A DNA stretch of 64,000 nt, from the NCBI RefSeq assembly GCF_900100605.1, contig NZ_FNCN01000010.1, positions 1,177-65,176 on the forward strand, read 5' to 3'. The translations under genes and the position numbers were made by a program. Positions 35,590 to 42,806 of the stretch are shown in pieces (the stretch's first letter is position 1; every line of letters begins with the position of its first letter). Under the pieces are notes generated by a model. That model saw only the letters and a list, made by a program, of their open reading frames with translations, did not search any database and was not told the origin of the DNA. The DNA is from Sinosporangium album. GTDB lineage: Bacteria; Actinomycetota; Actinomycetes; Streptosporangiales; Streptosporangiaceae.

Positions 35590-37041
35590 TCAGCCGCTGT
35601 ATTCCACACAGATGAGTTCAGCCGCCTGTTCCGCGACGGCGTAGGCCGGCGCCTGCGGACCACCTGTCGTGATCTCCGGCAGCACCGAGACGTCCGCGAC
35701 CCGGACGTTCGCAAGACCCCGGACACGCAGATCCGGTGCCACCACGGCCAAATCGTCCGTACCCATCCGACATGTGCCGACCAGATGAAACTGAGTGCCG
35801 GCGGAGTGGCGGACATAGTCGGCCACCGTTGCGCGATCAGCCTTCAGCACCTCAGGAGGCGCGCCGCCCCAGAGCGGCCGCAGCGCCGCGGTGTGAGCCA
35901 GGTCCACGATGAGCGACACTCCCTCGGCCAGATCCTCGAGATCGGCGGAGGAGCTGAGATAGCCGGGGTCGGGCACGGGACTCCGGTCCGCCTGCCACAC
36001 GAGCCTGCCCCGGCTCGCCGGATGGGTGAGCCCCACTGCCAGTGAGAAGAAGCGCCCGTCGGCGTCCGTGCTGGGGCCAAGCCAGACGTGGTGCCGGTCT
36101 CCGGCGAACAAGCCCGCCTCCCCGAGGCCGGACCGAGACGCGGCCGGGTCGGCGTCCGCCGCGGTGAAGGCGACCGACAGCGCGATGTGGTCGTGGAGGT
36201 TCTCGCCCACCCCTGGAAGATCGACATGTTGGTCCAGGCCGAGTTCACGCAAACGCCCCGCGGGACCGACACCGGACAGGAAGAGGAGATGCGGACTGCC
36301 GACCGCCCCGGCTGCGAGGAGCACCTCGTGCGTGACTCCGACAACTTCGCTGGTGCCGCCCCTGCGGTATTCCACCCCCGTCACCCGATCGCCATGAATG
36401 ACGAGGCGGCTGACCTCGGCTCCCGTTCGAACCGTCAGATTCGGCCGACCCGCGGCAGGCGTGAGATAGGCGTCCTTGGCGCTCTGGCGGCGCCCCTCCC
36501 AAGCCGTAACGCTGTAGTAGCCCACCCCGGTGAGCTGCCCCTGATGAAAATCGGGCACGAACGGGAACCCCGATTCCTCAGCCGCCTGCACGAAAGAGCG
36601 ACACCAGGGGTGGCGCCCTTCGCGCCGGGTCATGCGAAAACCGGTCCCCGACTCGTCCACGGACTCCGCGCGCTCGAAAGCCGGCCAAAGCTCCTCGGAG
36701 CCCCATCCGGGAATCCCCCAGCTGTCGAAGTCGCGCCGGTCCCCGCGAATCCACACCATCGCGTTCATCGACGTGCTGCCCCCGAGCATCCGCCCACGTG
36801 GGCAGCGGACCACGCGATCCTTGAGCTCCGGCTGAGGCGAGGTACGGAAATCCCAGTCAAGCTCGGTGCCCTGCAAAGAGGCCCAGCGCTCCGGGTCGGC
36901 GATCCGTGCCTCCTCGATATCGGGCCCCGCCTCCAGAAGCAGGACCCGCGCAGTGGTGCCGGTAGCGAGACGATTCGCAAGGACCGCTCCGGCTGCCCCA
37001 CCACCCACGATCACGAAGTCGAAGGCTTGTTCCGTTCCCAC
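35590..37041 (-). CDS. GMC-family FAD-dependent oxidoreductase
   Basis: A 483-residue glucose-methanol-choline oxidoreductase. The FAD loop is DFVIVGGGAAGAVLANRLA (8-26), the GMC signature 1 region is RGRMLGGSTSMNAMVWIRG (about 82-100), signature 2 is AAGAVGSPHLLFLSGVGP (about 242-259), and the C-terminal active site has GTQFHLVGTCRMG and a final GPQAPAYAVAEQAAELI helix. It would oxidise a primary or secondary alcohol to aldehyde or ketone. GTG at 37041 follows GGAGG by 7 bases and opens the operon. Comparable GMC enzymes oxidise the 6'-hydroxyl in some aminoglycoside pathways, which fits the two aminotransferases downstream. Confidence 0.92.
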   Translation of the reverse strand: MGTEQAFDFVIVGGGAAGAVLANRLATGTTARVLLLEAGPDIEEARIADPERWASLQGTELDWDFRTSPQPELKDRVVRCPRGRMLGGSTSMNAMVWIRGDRRDFDSWGIPGWGSEELWPAFERAESVDESGTGFRMTRREGRHPWCRSFVQAAEESGFPFVPDFHQGQLTGVGYYSVTAWEGRRQSAKDAYLTPAAGRPNLTVRTGAEVSRLVIHGDRVTGVEYRRGGTSEVVGVTHEVLLAAGAVGSPHLLFLSGVGPAGRLRELGLDQHVDLPGVGENLHDHIALSVAFTAADADPAASRSGLGEAGLFAGDRHHVWLGPSTDADGRFFSLAVGLTHPASRGRLVWQADRSPVPDPGYLSSSADLEDLAEGVSLIVDLAHTAALRPLWGGAPPEVLKADRATVADYVRHSAGTQFHLVGTCRMGTDDLAVVAPDLRVRGLANVRVADVSVLPEITTGGPQAPAYAVAEQAAELICVEYSG

Positions 37042-37483
37042 TTTCCGGCCTCCCCGAAAGATCCGTCGACCTGTTCCACGTCAAGCTTTCGACTCGGATC
37101 CCGCAGGGGCATCTGACACCTGACCAGTCATCTGACGACCAGTCGCTGCCCTCCGGGGCAGCGACCGGAGACGCCGTGGGCATCGCACTCGATCATGTCA
37201 GGGCCGCTTCGGCGCACGGACACCATGATCGGCGAGCAGGCTCCACCCACGATCGATCCCAACGTGACCTGCGTTTACGCGGCCTTCCCCACATGAAGTC
37301 GCAGCGCGCGAAGCATGGCGTAGAGCCCGCGCTCAGGCGCGGCGAAAAGCAACTCCGGGTTTGGTCACGGGCGGGTCCCTCCATAGGGTGCCCCGCACAA
37401 GCGGATTATCCGCCGCCTTGATTTAACAAACACCGCTAGGTTCCGCGGGGTCACCGCGGCCGAAGGGGAAGGACGGCCTCTTC
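37042..37483. other. Intergenic region upstream of the GMC operon and the sigma-factor relic
   Basis: Promoters for the leftward operon and for the rightward relic should lie here. The only neat element is the palindrome GCGGAT-T-ATCCGC at 37401-37413, about 70 bases upstream of the sigma fragment. No supported gene. Confidence 0.4.
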
Positions 37484-37665
37484 ATGTCGTCGAGACAGAG
37501 TGCCGACGAGGTCTTCGTGAGCCATCGCGGACGGTTGTGGGCCGTGGCGTATCGCGTCACGGGGTCCGTGGCTGACGCCGAGGACGCGGTGCAGGAGACG
37601 TGGTTGCGGTGGCAGGCGCTGTCGGCGGCCGAGGTGGAGGAGATCGTCGACCCGCGGGCCTATAC
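37484..37665 (+). pseudogene. ECF sigma factor (SigJ/ECF41-like), N-terminal fragment only
   Basis: The frame begins at a GTG behind GAAGGGGAAGGACGG and encodes ADEVFVSHRGRLWAVAYRVTG, then DAEDAVQETWLRWQ, the region 2 signature of ECF sigma factors (core-binding and -10 recognition helices). After about 59 residues (IVDPRAY) similarity stops. Region 4 and the SnoaL-like C-terminal extension of SigJ-type factors are missing. The DNA continues directly into the middle of an FAD oxidoreductase gene in another frame. It cannot act as a sigma factor. Confidence 0.8.
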
Positions 37666-38484
37666 GACCGGCCGGTCTACGCGCTCGGCAGCCGCACAGG
37701 CACATACGGTCCACAGACCGGGCGTGCGGTCTACACTGCCGAGAGCGCGGCGGCGCTGCACCGGCACCTCGCCGGCGGCCCGCGGTCCGTGGCGGTCGTC
37801 GGCGGCGGCCTCACCGGCGTCGAGATGGCCGCCGAGATCGCGGAAGGCGGCGGGGGCCACCGGGTAAGTCTGATCACGGCCGGTTCCCTGGGCCAGGGCT
37901 TCTTGCGGAAGGGCCGCGACCACCTCCGTACGGTTCTCACGTCCCGAGGAGTGCGCGTGGAGGAGGGCCGGCGGGTCGCGGGCGCCGACGACATCGAGGC
38001 CGACGCCGTACTCTGGGCCGCCTCGATGGCGGCCGGCACCGAACTCGCCGGCCTCGGCGGGCTGTCCCTCGCGCCGTCCGGCCGCATCGCCGTCGACCCG
38101 GCGCTGCGCTCCGTCTCGCATCCCGAGGTGTATGCGGCGGGCGACGCGGCCGACGCCCGATCGGTGGTGGCGGGCCCGCTGCGCATGGCGTGCGCGACGG
38201 CGCTGCCCGCCGGGTCGGCGGTCGCGAGCGCGATCGTCGCCGAGATGCGGGGCGAGGAGCCTCACCCTCTGAGCTTCGGGTTCGTCATCCTCTGCGTCAG
38301 CCTGGGGCGGCACGACGGCCTCGTCCAGTTCGTCCGGCCGGACGACTCCCCGCGCGACGCCGTGCTCACAGGCCGCCCCGCCGCCTGGGTCAAGGAGCAG
38401 ATAGTGCGGTCCACCGTCAGGTTTCTCCGGCTCGCGGCCCGCGCGCCCTGGGCCGTACCCCTCATCCCCGGCATCGGCCACTGA
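37660..38484 (+). pseudogene. NAD(P)/FAD-dependent oxidoreductase (NDH-2-like), 5'-truncated
   Basis: The frame encodes the C-terminal part of a pyridine-nucleotide disulfide oxidoreductase-type flavoprotein. The NAD(P)-binding loop SVAVVGGGLTGVEMAAEIAE is near its start, and VYAAGDAADARSV is the second FAD-binding motif. The chain ends with a helical tail as in single-domain NDH-2-like proteins. The first FAD-binding GxGxxG and roughly the first 100 residues are missing. Its open frame extends upstream only as nonsense over the sigma fragment. In many actinomycetes this flavoprotein gene lies beside a SigJ-like gene, so an internal deletion fusing the two neighbours explains the structure. 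Confidence 0.78.
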
Positions 38485-38678
38485 CGGGTGCGGCCGGGAC
38501 CCGCTCGGTTGTCTCTCCACACGGGGACAGCGGCGCCGAGCTCAATCCACCCGTCGCGGCCATCCCTGCGGGAGACTGATCACGCTGGCCAGTGGCCGCC
38601 TCCGAATTCCGCACAACTTGGCGAGTGAGCCGGGAAGAAGCTTGCCGTTGGGCTGACGGCTGGTGTAGTTGTACGCGG

Positions 38679-39641
38679 TCAAACCGGTTGGCGGGTGCGT
38701 TCACGGGGCTGCGCGATAACTCGTTCGGCGGTGTCCAGAGCAGCAACGACTTCAGTGAGTTGCACTTCGGGGATGGCGCCGATGTCGAGACCACATTCGT
38801 TGACGAACGCGGCGAGCTGACGATTCTGCTGGTGGGTGGCCATGCTGAGGCAGCCGGGATGAGCCAGTACGTCGCGAGCGGCGTACCCGTCGCGGGCAGC
38901 GTGATGGATTAGTCCTGCGGCGATTTGTTCGGCCGCCGGATGATCGGCGCCGAGAGCGTCGAGCAGCGTGAGGCCTAGCCGGATGTGGAAGACCACAAGA
39001 CCGTTCTCGGAGGGACCAAGGTCAAGGTAGGAGGAAAGGTCGGTGTGCACTAGGTCGGCTGGAACGCCATCGGCGGCCACGAGCATAGACAGGCATGCGG
39101 TGACTGCGTTTTCCCATCCATCACCGGGGTGAGTGGTGTCCACCACAATGCGGGCCCGGTGATGGCGGCCGGAAACGGCGTGGGCGATGACGGTGATCTG
39201 TCTGCCGTCGAGCATGCGGTTGCCGAATCCTTTGTATTCGATGAGCCGGTGTCTGGCTTCCTCCCATCGTCCGTCGACGGCCAAGGCGTGGGCGCCGGTG
39301 CCCAATAGAACCTTCCAGAGCCAGGAGCGCACTTTGGCGTGGACGCCGGGTGCGTCGCTGACCCTTGACGCTTGGATGGTGAGGCCGTCGATCACGGTGT
39401 CGGTGCGGGTGTCGATGGCCCGAAACAGGGTTTCCAGCAGGGTCCAGGCAGCTGTGCCGTTACCGGCTCGAACATGGAGGCGGGCCAGATTAACGACCGG
39501 TTCTAGCCCGTGCCGGGGATCACGGTCATTGTCGAGGGCAGCGCCTGCCAGCCGATGGCACCAGGAGCGGGCAAGGTCAGGCAGTCCACAGTCGGAGGCC
39601 AGCAGCGCGGAAAGGTTGAACACTGCGGTCGCTGCGGTCAC
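38679..39641 (-). CDS. Conserved actinobacterial protein of unknown function, possibly 5'-truncated
   Basis: The product from the GTG at 39641 is 320 residues, all-helical and TPR-like in pattern: AVFNLSALLASDCGLPDLARSWCHRLA, then LARLHVRAGNGTAAWTLLETLF and VDGRWEEARHRLI. No catalytic motif is recognised. The same frame stays open and coding-like upstream (ERVAELKERAALAQDTDN) as far as a TAA at about 39705, with no start codon. The GTG used here has no ribosome site, so the true N-terminus may have been lost. Divergent ORF sequence begins at the same point. It may be a regulator-associated repeat protein; function unknown. Confidence 0.6.
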   Translation of the reverse strand: MTAATAVFNLSALLASDCGLPDLARSWCHRLAGAALDNDRDPRHGLEPVVNLARLHVRAGNGTAAWTLLETLFRAIDTRTDTVIDGLTIQASRVSDAPGVHAKVRSWLWKVLLGTGAHALAVDGRWEEARHRLIEYKGFGNRMLDGRQITVIAHAVSGRHHRARIVVDTTHPGDGWENAVTACLSMLVAADGVPADLVHTDLSSYLDLGPSENGLVVFHIRLGLTLLDALGADHPAAEQIAAGLIHHAARDGYAARDVLAHPGCLSMATHQQNRQLAAFVNECGLDIGAIPEVQLTEVVAALDTAERVIAQPRERTRQPV

Positions 39642-39705
39642 GTTGTCGGTGTCTTGGGCCAGGGCGGCGCGTTCCTTAAGCTCGGCGACCCGCTCGCAGC
39701 CACAT

Positions 39706-39998
39706 TACTAACCGAGAAAGAGCAGTGGCGTGACGCACCCGCCGAAGCCGCATTTCTTCGATACCGATTGCTTCTACTCGCCGACCGAGATGGATCTGCG
39801 GAATCCCCCGCGTACGCCCGCGCACTATTCGGCCTGCTGCGAGAGGCTCGAACCGGCTGGACAACGCTGCCTCAACAGATCCTTGAGAGGTTGACGGTCA
39901 AGGGGCAGGTCAGCAGTAATTGGCTGGTCCGACGTGAAGCCAAAGCCATAGCTACCACGAACCAGGCTGACCCCGTCATGGTAGGTGAGGCTGACGGC
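39706..39998 (+). pseudogene. Start-less coding-like fragment preceding the HUMPS gene
   Basis: In frame with the following gene, this segment reads as ordinary protein (RYRLLLLADRDG, then TGWTTLPQQILERLTVKG) but has no start codon before the stop-limited left edge, and similarity to the HUMPS family begins only downstream. It may be the residue of a separate domain whose 5' part was deleted, or an N-terminal extension that is not translated. Confidence 0.35.
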
Positions 39999-40703
39999 AT
40001 GGCCCGACGCGAGGACTTCCGTCGGTTACGGGGCCAATATGCCGTGCAGATCGCACTCGACCTGCACGATCTTGACCATGCTCTTCATGTTGCCGAGGCA
40101 CTCGCCACCGTCGGCGTCGACTTCATCGAAGTCGGTGATCCCTTGATCAAGCAGGTTGGGGTCCATGCCGTCGAGCGCGTCAAGCAGGTCGTGGGAGCGA
40201 CTCGGGTGGTAGCCGAGATGATGTCAGCGGACTGGGGTCGTGACCAGGTTGAACAGGCCGCCGAAGCCGGCGCTGACGTCGTCTTGTTGATCGGATCCGC
40301 CACGGTGGCGAGCGTGTCTGCCGCAGTCGAGGCCGGGCGGCGGCTGGGCACTCCCATCTTGCTCGACGTCCCGCCCCTTCACGCGTCTCAACAGTGGGTT
40401 CGTGACATGGAGAGGGCTGGCGTTGACGGCTTCACCATCACCTCGAACATCGATATCGGCATCGGTGTCAGCCACCCACTCGCCCGCGCTCGTGCTGTGC
40501 GCAGTTGGTCACGGCTACCCGTCGCCGTTTCCGGCGGGTTCAGCACGACTGATCTACCTGTCATCGTGAGCCAGGACTGGGACATCCTGATCGTGGGTCG
40601 TAGCATAACCGAAGCAGTTCGACCAAGATCAGCTGCGGAGCAGCTTCTCAAGATCGTACGCACGCAGCGGAAAGGACGAGACAGTGCGTATCACCGCCCT
40701 TAA
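39999..40703 (+). CDS. HUMPS/OMP-decarboxylase superfamily protein (3-hexulose-6-phosphate synthase-like)
   Basis: A 234-residue (beta/alpha)8 protein. YAVQIALDLHDLDHALHVAEAL has the first-strand Asp, GVDFIEVGDPLIKQVGVHAVERV the second, and VVAEMMSADWGRDQVEQAAEAGADVVLL replaces the DxKxxD active-site motif with AEMMSADWG, lacking the lysine found in true HPS and OMP decarboxylase. SGGFSTTDLPVIVSQDWDILIVGRSIT is the phosphate-binding end of the barrel. It probably binds a phosphorylated sugar, but canonical HPS chemistry is doubtful. The ATG at 39999 has GGTGAGG 9 bases upstream. It overlaps the GNAT gene by 20 bases. Confidence 0.78.
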   Translation: MARREDFRRLRGQYAVQIALDLHDLDHALHVAEALATVGVDFIEVGDPLIKQVGVHAVERVKQVVGATRVVAEMMSADWGRDQVEQAAEAGADVVLLIGSATVASVSAAVEAGRRLGTPILLDVPPLHASQQWVRDMERAGVDGFTITSNIDIGIGVSHPLARARAVRSWSRLPVAVSGGFSTTDLPVIVSQDWDILIVGRSITEAVRPRSAAEQLLKIVRTQRKGRDSAYHRP

Positions 40704-41160
40704 TCAAGACCTTGCCGATGAAGTCCTGAAGCTGATGAACTTGGGTTCACCGTACGTCAGAGCGCGAACACCGTCCGACTACTGGCTCTACGCCCGCCTG
40801 TTCGCATCGACTTGCCCGGTGGCACTCGTCGACGGCCTCGTAGTCGGCGCATTGATTGGCATGCGCAGCCAGGAGGACCCATTCGAGATCTACATTCAAG
40901 ACGTCATGACGCACCCAGACCACCGCCGCAGAGGCGTTGCCGGTGCCTTGGTGGACATCGTTCGTCGTCGAGGCCGCGAATGGGGCTGTCGGCGGATCTA
41001 CCTCACATCTGAGCCGGACAACGCTCGTGCCTACGCAGCGTGGACCTCGATGGGATTTGCAAACACCCCTGGCGACTACACCACCAACGGCGTCTCGATT
41101 ACCCGAGACTTCAAGGGACTGGGTAAGGATCGCGCCGTCTTTGAACTGCTGCTGCCTTAA
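40684..41160 (+). CDS. GNAT-family N-acetyltransferase
   Basis: A 158-residue single-domain GNAT. Motif A is VMTHPDHRRRGVAGALVDIV (about 78-97), preceded by FEIYIQDV, and the C-terminal YLTSEPDNARAYAAWTSMGF is the usual motif B. It overlaps the HUMPS gene, so the two are probably one transcript. The GTG at 40684 follows GGAAAGGACGAGACA. The substrate is unknown; acetylation of an amino-sugar or small amine would fit the neighbour. Confidence 0.85.
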   Translation: MRITALNQDLADEVLKLMNLGSPYVRARTPSDYWLYARLFASTCPVALVDGLVVGALIGMRSQEDPFEIYIQDVMTHPDHRRRGVAGALVDIVRRRGREWGCRRIYLTSEPDNARAYAAWTSMGFANTPGDYTTNGVSITRDFKGLGKDRAVFELLLP

Positions 41161-41350
41161 AGAAAGCAGGGCACCGTCACGTCTGACCGGCGCTGACCTC
41201 GTCGCCGCGACGTGGTACCTGGTCTGGATCGAGGGATCACAATCACGGTCGAGGACTTCCGCCGGGTCCCCGGCGCCTCGCTCACCGTGAACGACATCGC
41301 GGTGACGGCGTGAGGGCGGGGACGACTCGGGCTAACCCACCCCGGCCGGG

Positions 41351-41440
41351 GAGAGCCGGTACGGCTACGGCCTCGGGGTCGTCGGCCTCCCCTGTGACCC
41401 GCCCTGGCGGACCGAGGCGGGCCGAGATCGCCGGGCCACC
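41351..41440 (+). pseudogene. DUF917 gene relic
   Basis: A short frame encodes RYGYGLGVVGLPCDPPWRTE, nearly the same as the C-terminal RYGYRVAVVGLPCDPHWRTE of the intact DUF917 protein at 48636-49715. Similarity covers about 25 residues and then ends. It shows that a second or transferred DUF917 gene once lay here, 7 kb from the functional locus. The surrounding 41161-41591 holds no intact gene; an upstream frame ending LTVNDIAVTA before a stop at 41311 is also coding-like but unassigned. Confidence 0.7.
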
Positions 41441-41591
41441 CGCTTCGCCGACTGGGTGGATCCATCGCCTGGCGCGCTGGGTCTGGTCGACGTCCAGAAG
41501 ACGACCGTTCGGGTTCGCCGGCGACCGGGTGGGCCCGGACAGCGTTCGCGTGGCGAGCAGTGGCCGAGCCGTGACGTCTACGTCGTGACCA

Positions 41592-42155
41592 CTACCCGGA
41601 GACGCTGCCTGCCGGGCTTGTCCAGGTGTAGAGGGAGAGGCGCAGCCCCGGGTACCACTCGGGGGCCAGGGGGCCCACCTCGTGCCAGCCGAGGTTCGTG
41701 TAGAGGCGGGCCGCAGGCGTCTGCGGACTTGTGAGGAGCCAGGCAGTGGGCCAGGAGGCGGTGGCCCGGGTGAGCAGGTGGCGGCCGATTCCCCGCCCTT
41801 GGCTGTCGGGGCGGACGAAGAGTTCGGCGACTTCGAAGGCGCCGCGGGTGAGGTCGGCGGTGGCGGGCAGGCCGAACGCCTGGATGAGGGAGTCGTAGAC
41901 CCGGTTGTCTCCCAGGTCGGCGGGGGTGGGCCAGCCGTAGCAGAGGCCCGCGAGCCGACCGCTGCCGTCGCGGGCGGTCCACGCGGCGAAACCCGGGCGG
42001 TCGAGGACGGCGGCCAGTTTGGCGGGGAAGGCGTCGAGTTGCTCGGCGGTCTCCGACCACGGCGGCGCCCCGTAGCACCGCCGGTAGAGGTCGGAGATCT
42101 CCGCGGACATCGGTGCGAGGCCCTGCCCGTCGTGCCGGCGGTACTGCTGTGCCAT
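41592..42155 (-). CDS. GNAT-family N-acetyltransferase
   Basis: A 187-residue GNAT. ISDLYRRCYGAPPWSETAEQLDAF is the N-terminal helix pair, RLAGLCYGWPTP strand 3-4, AELFVRPDSQGRGIGRHLL (about 110-128) the acetyl-CoA loop, and LTSPQTPAARLYTNLGWHEVG motif B. The ATG at 42155 has GAGGGAG 3 bases upstream. It follows the riboswitch-controlled transport operon on the same strand after about 70 bases that contain an 18-bp direct repeat (42183-42218), and may be its last gene. Substrate unknown. Confidence 0.85.
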   Translation of the reverse strand: MAQQYRRHDGQGLAPMSAEISDLYRRCYGAPPWSETAEQLDAFPAKLAAVLDRPGFAAWTARDGSGRLAGLCYGWPTPADLGDNRVYDSLIQAFGLPATADLTRGAFEVAELFVRPDSQGRGIGRHLLTRATASWPTAWLLTSPQTPAARLYTNLGWHEVGPLAPEWYPGLRLSLYTWTSPAGSVSG

Positions 42156-42182
42156 GACTCCCTCACTTCTGTCGAACTCGGT

Positions 42183-42218
42183 GAACTCGGCTGTCTCGGC
42201 GAACTTGGCTGTCTCGGC
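42183..42218. repeat. 18-bp direct repeat
   Basis: GAACTCGGCTGTCTCGGC (42183-42200) is followed directly by a copy with one change (42201-42218), in the junction upstream of the GNAT gene. Confidence 0.8.
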
Positions 42219-42226
42219 GGTCCCGC

Positions 42227-42793
42227 TTACCCGTGTCCGAATCCTTTCCCGCTGCGGTCCAGCGGGTCCGGCTCCAGGCCGAGGTAGGTGGCGCGGAGTT
42301 CGTCCCAGGCGGCCAGCCGCTCGAAGTCGGGCGGGGATTGGATCTGCTGGCGGTCGGTGAGGAACGGGTTGGGCAGCAGCACGGTCATGAGCTGCTCGTC
42401 CCTGCCGTTGAACAGGCGCACGCCCCACGAGGACGGGCTGCCGTCGGCCCTGATGGAGCGGTACATCTCGGCTCGGGCGCAGCGGCGGATGCGGCCGAGT
42501 TCGGGGCCGGAGGCGGTGTGCTCGCCGATGCACAGGTGGAAATGCCAGCGGCCGAAGTCGACGGTGACGTATCCGTCGTACATGCTGATGCGCTCGGGCG
42601 CGTTGGGGGCGGCGACCTCCCAGGCGGCGCCTTGGATGATGACGCCGAACCAGATGTGCTCCCAGTGTTTCTCGAAGATGTCCGTGACCAGTGAGAGCAG
42701 GGTCTGCTCGTCGGTGGGCAGCGCCCAGACGTGCTGGGTGCCGCTTCCCGGCTCTTCGACGACGGTGTAGCTCACTGTGCTCCCTGTGCTCAC
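42227..42793 (-). CDS. Conserved hypothetical protein of the riboswitch operon
   Basis: A protein of 188 residues (GTG at 42793) or 182 residues (GTG at 42775). The two starts lie in the two copies of an 18-bp duplication, each with GGGAG upstream. The first overlaps the stop of the ATPase-FhuF gene as GTGA, like other junctions of this operon, so I prefer it. The chain has no signal peptide or membrane segment. Aromatic- and His-rich stretches HWEHIWFGVIIQGAAWEV and VDFGRWHFHLCIGEH suggest a beta-barrel with a possible metal site. I do not recognise the family. Position suggests a role in handling the imported corrinoid or metal chelate. Confidence 0.7.
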   Translation of the reverse strand: MSTGSTVSYTVVEEPGSGTQHVWALPTDEQTLLSLVTDIFEKHWEHIWFGVIIQGAAWEVAAPNAPERISMYDGYVTVDFGRWHFHLCIGEHTASGPELGRIRRCARAEMYRSIRADGSPSSWGVRLFNGRDEQLMTVLLPNPFLTDRQQIQSPPDFERLAAWDELRATYLGLEPDPLDRSGKGFGHG

Positions 42794-42806
42794 TGTGCTC
42801 CCTGAG
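42771..42806. repeat. 18-bp tandem duplication containing the gene junction
   Basis: The 18 bases at 42789-42806 recur at 42771-42788 with one change. Each copy contains a GGGAG ribosome site and an overlapping GTG/TGA (read on the minus strand), so the duplication doubled a stop-start junction between two operon genes. Confidence 0.85.

Noticed and set aside
24600-37041. Classical 2-deoxystreptamine aminoglycoside cluster
   Set aside because: No 2-deoxy-scyllo-inosose synthase, no glycosyltransferase and no aminoglycoside phosphotransferase or 16S methyltransferase gene is present.
41212-41311. Frame ending LTVNDIAVTA as the C-terminus of the same DUF917 relic
   Set aside because: It is in a different position and frame from the recognisable DUF917 segment and does not match any part of the intact homologues here; left unassigned.
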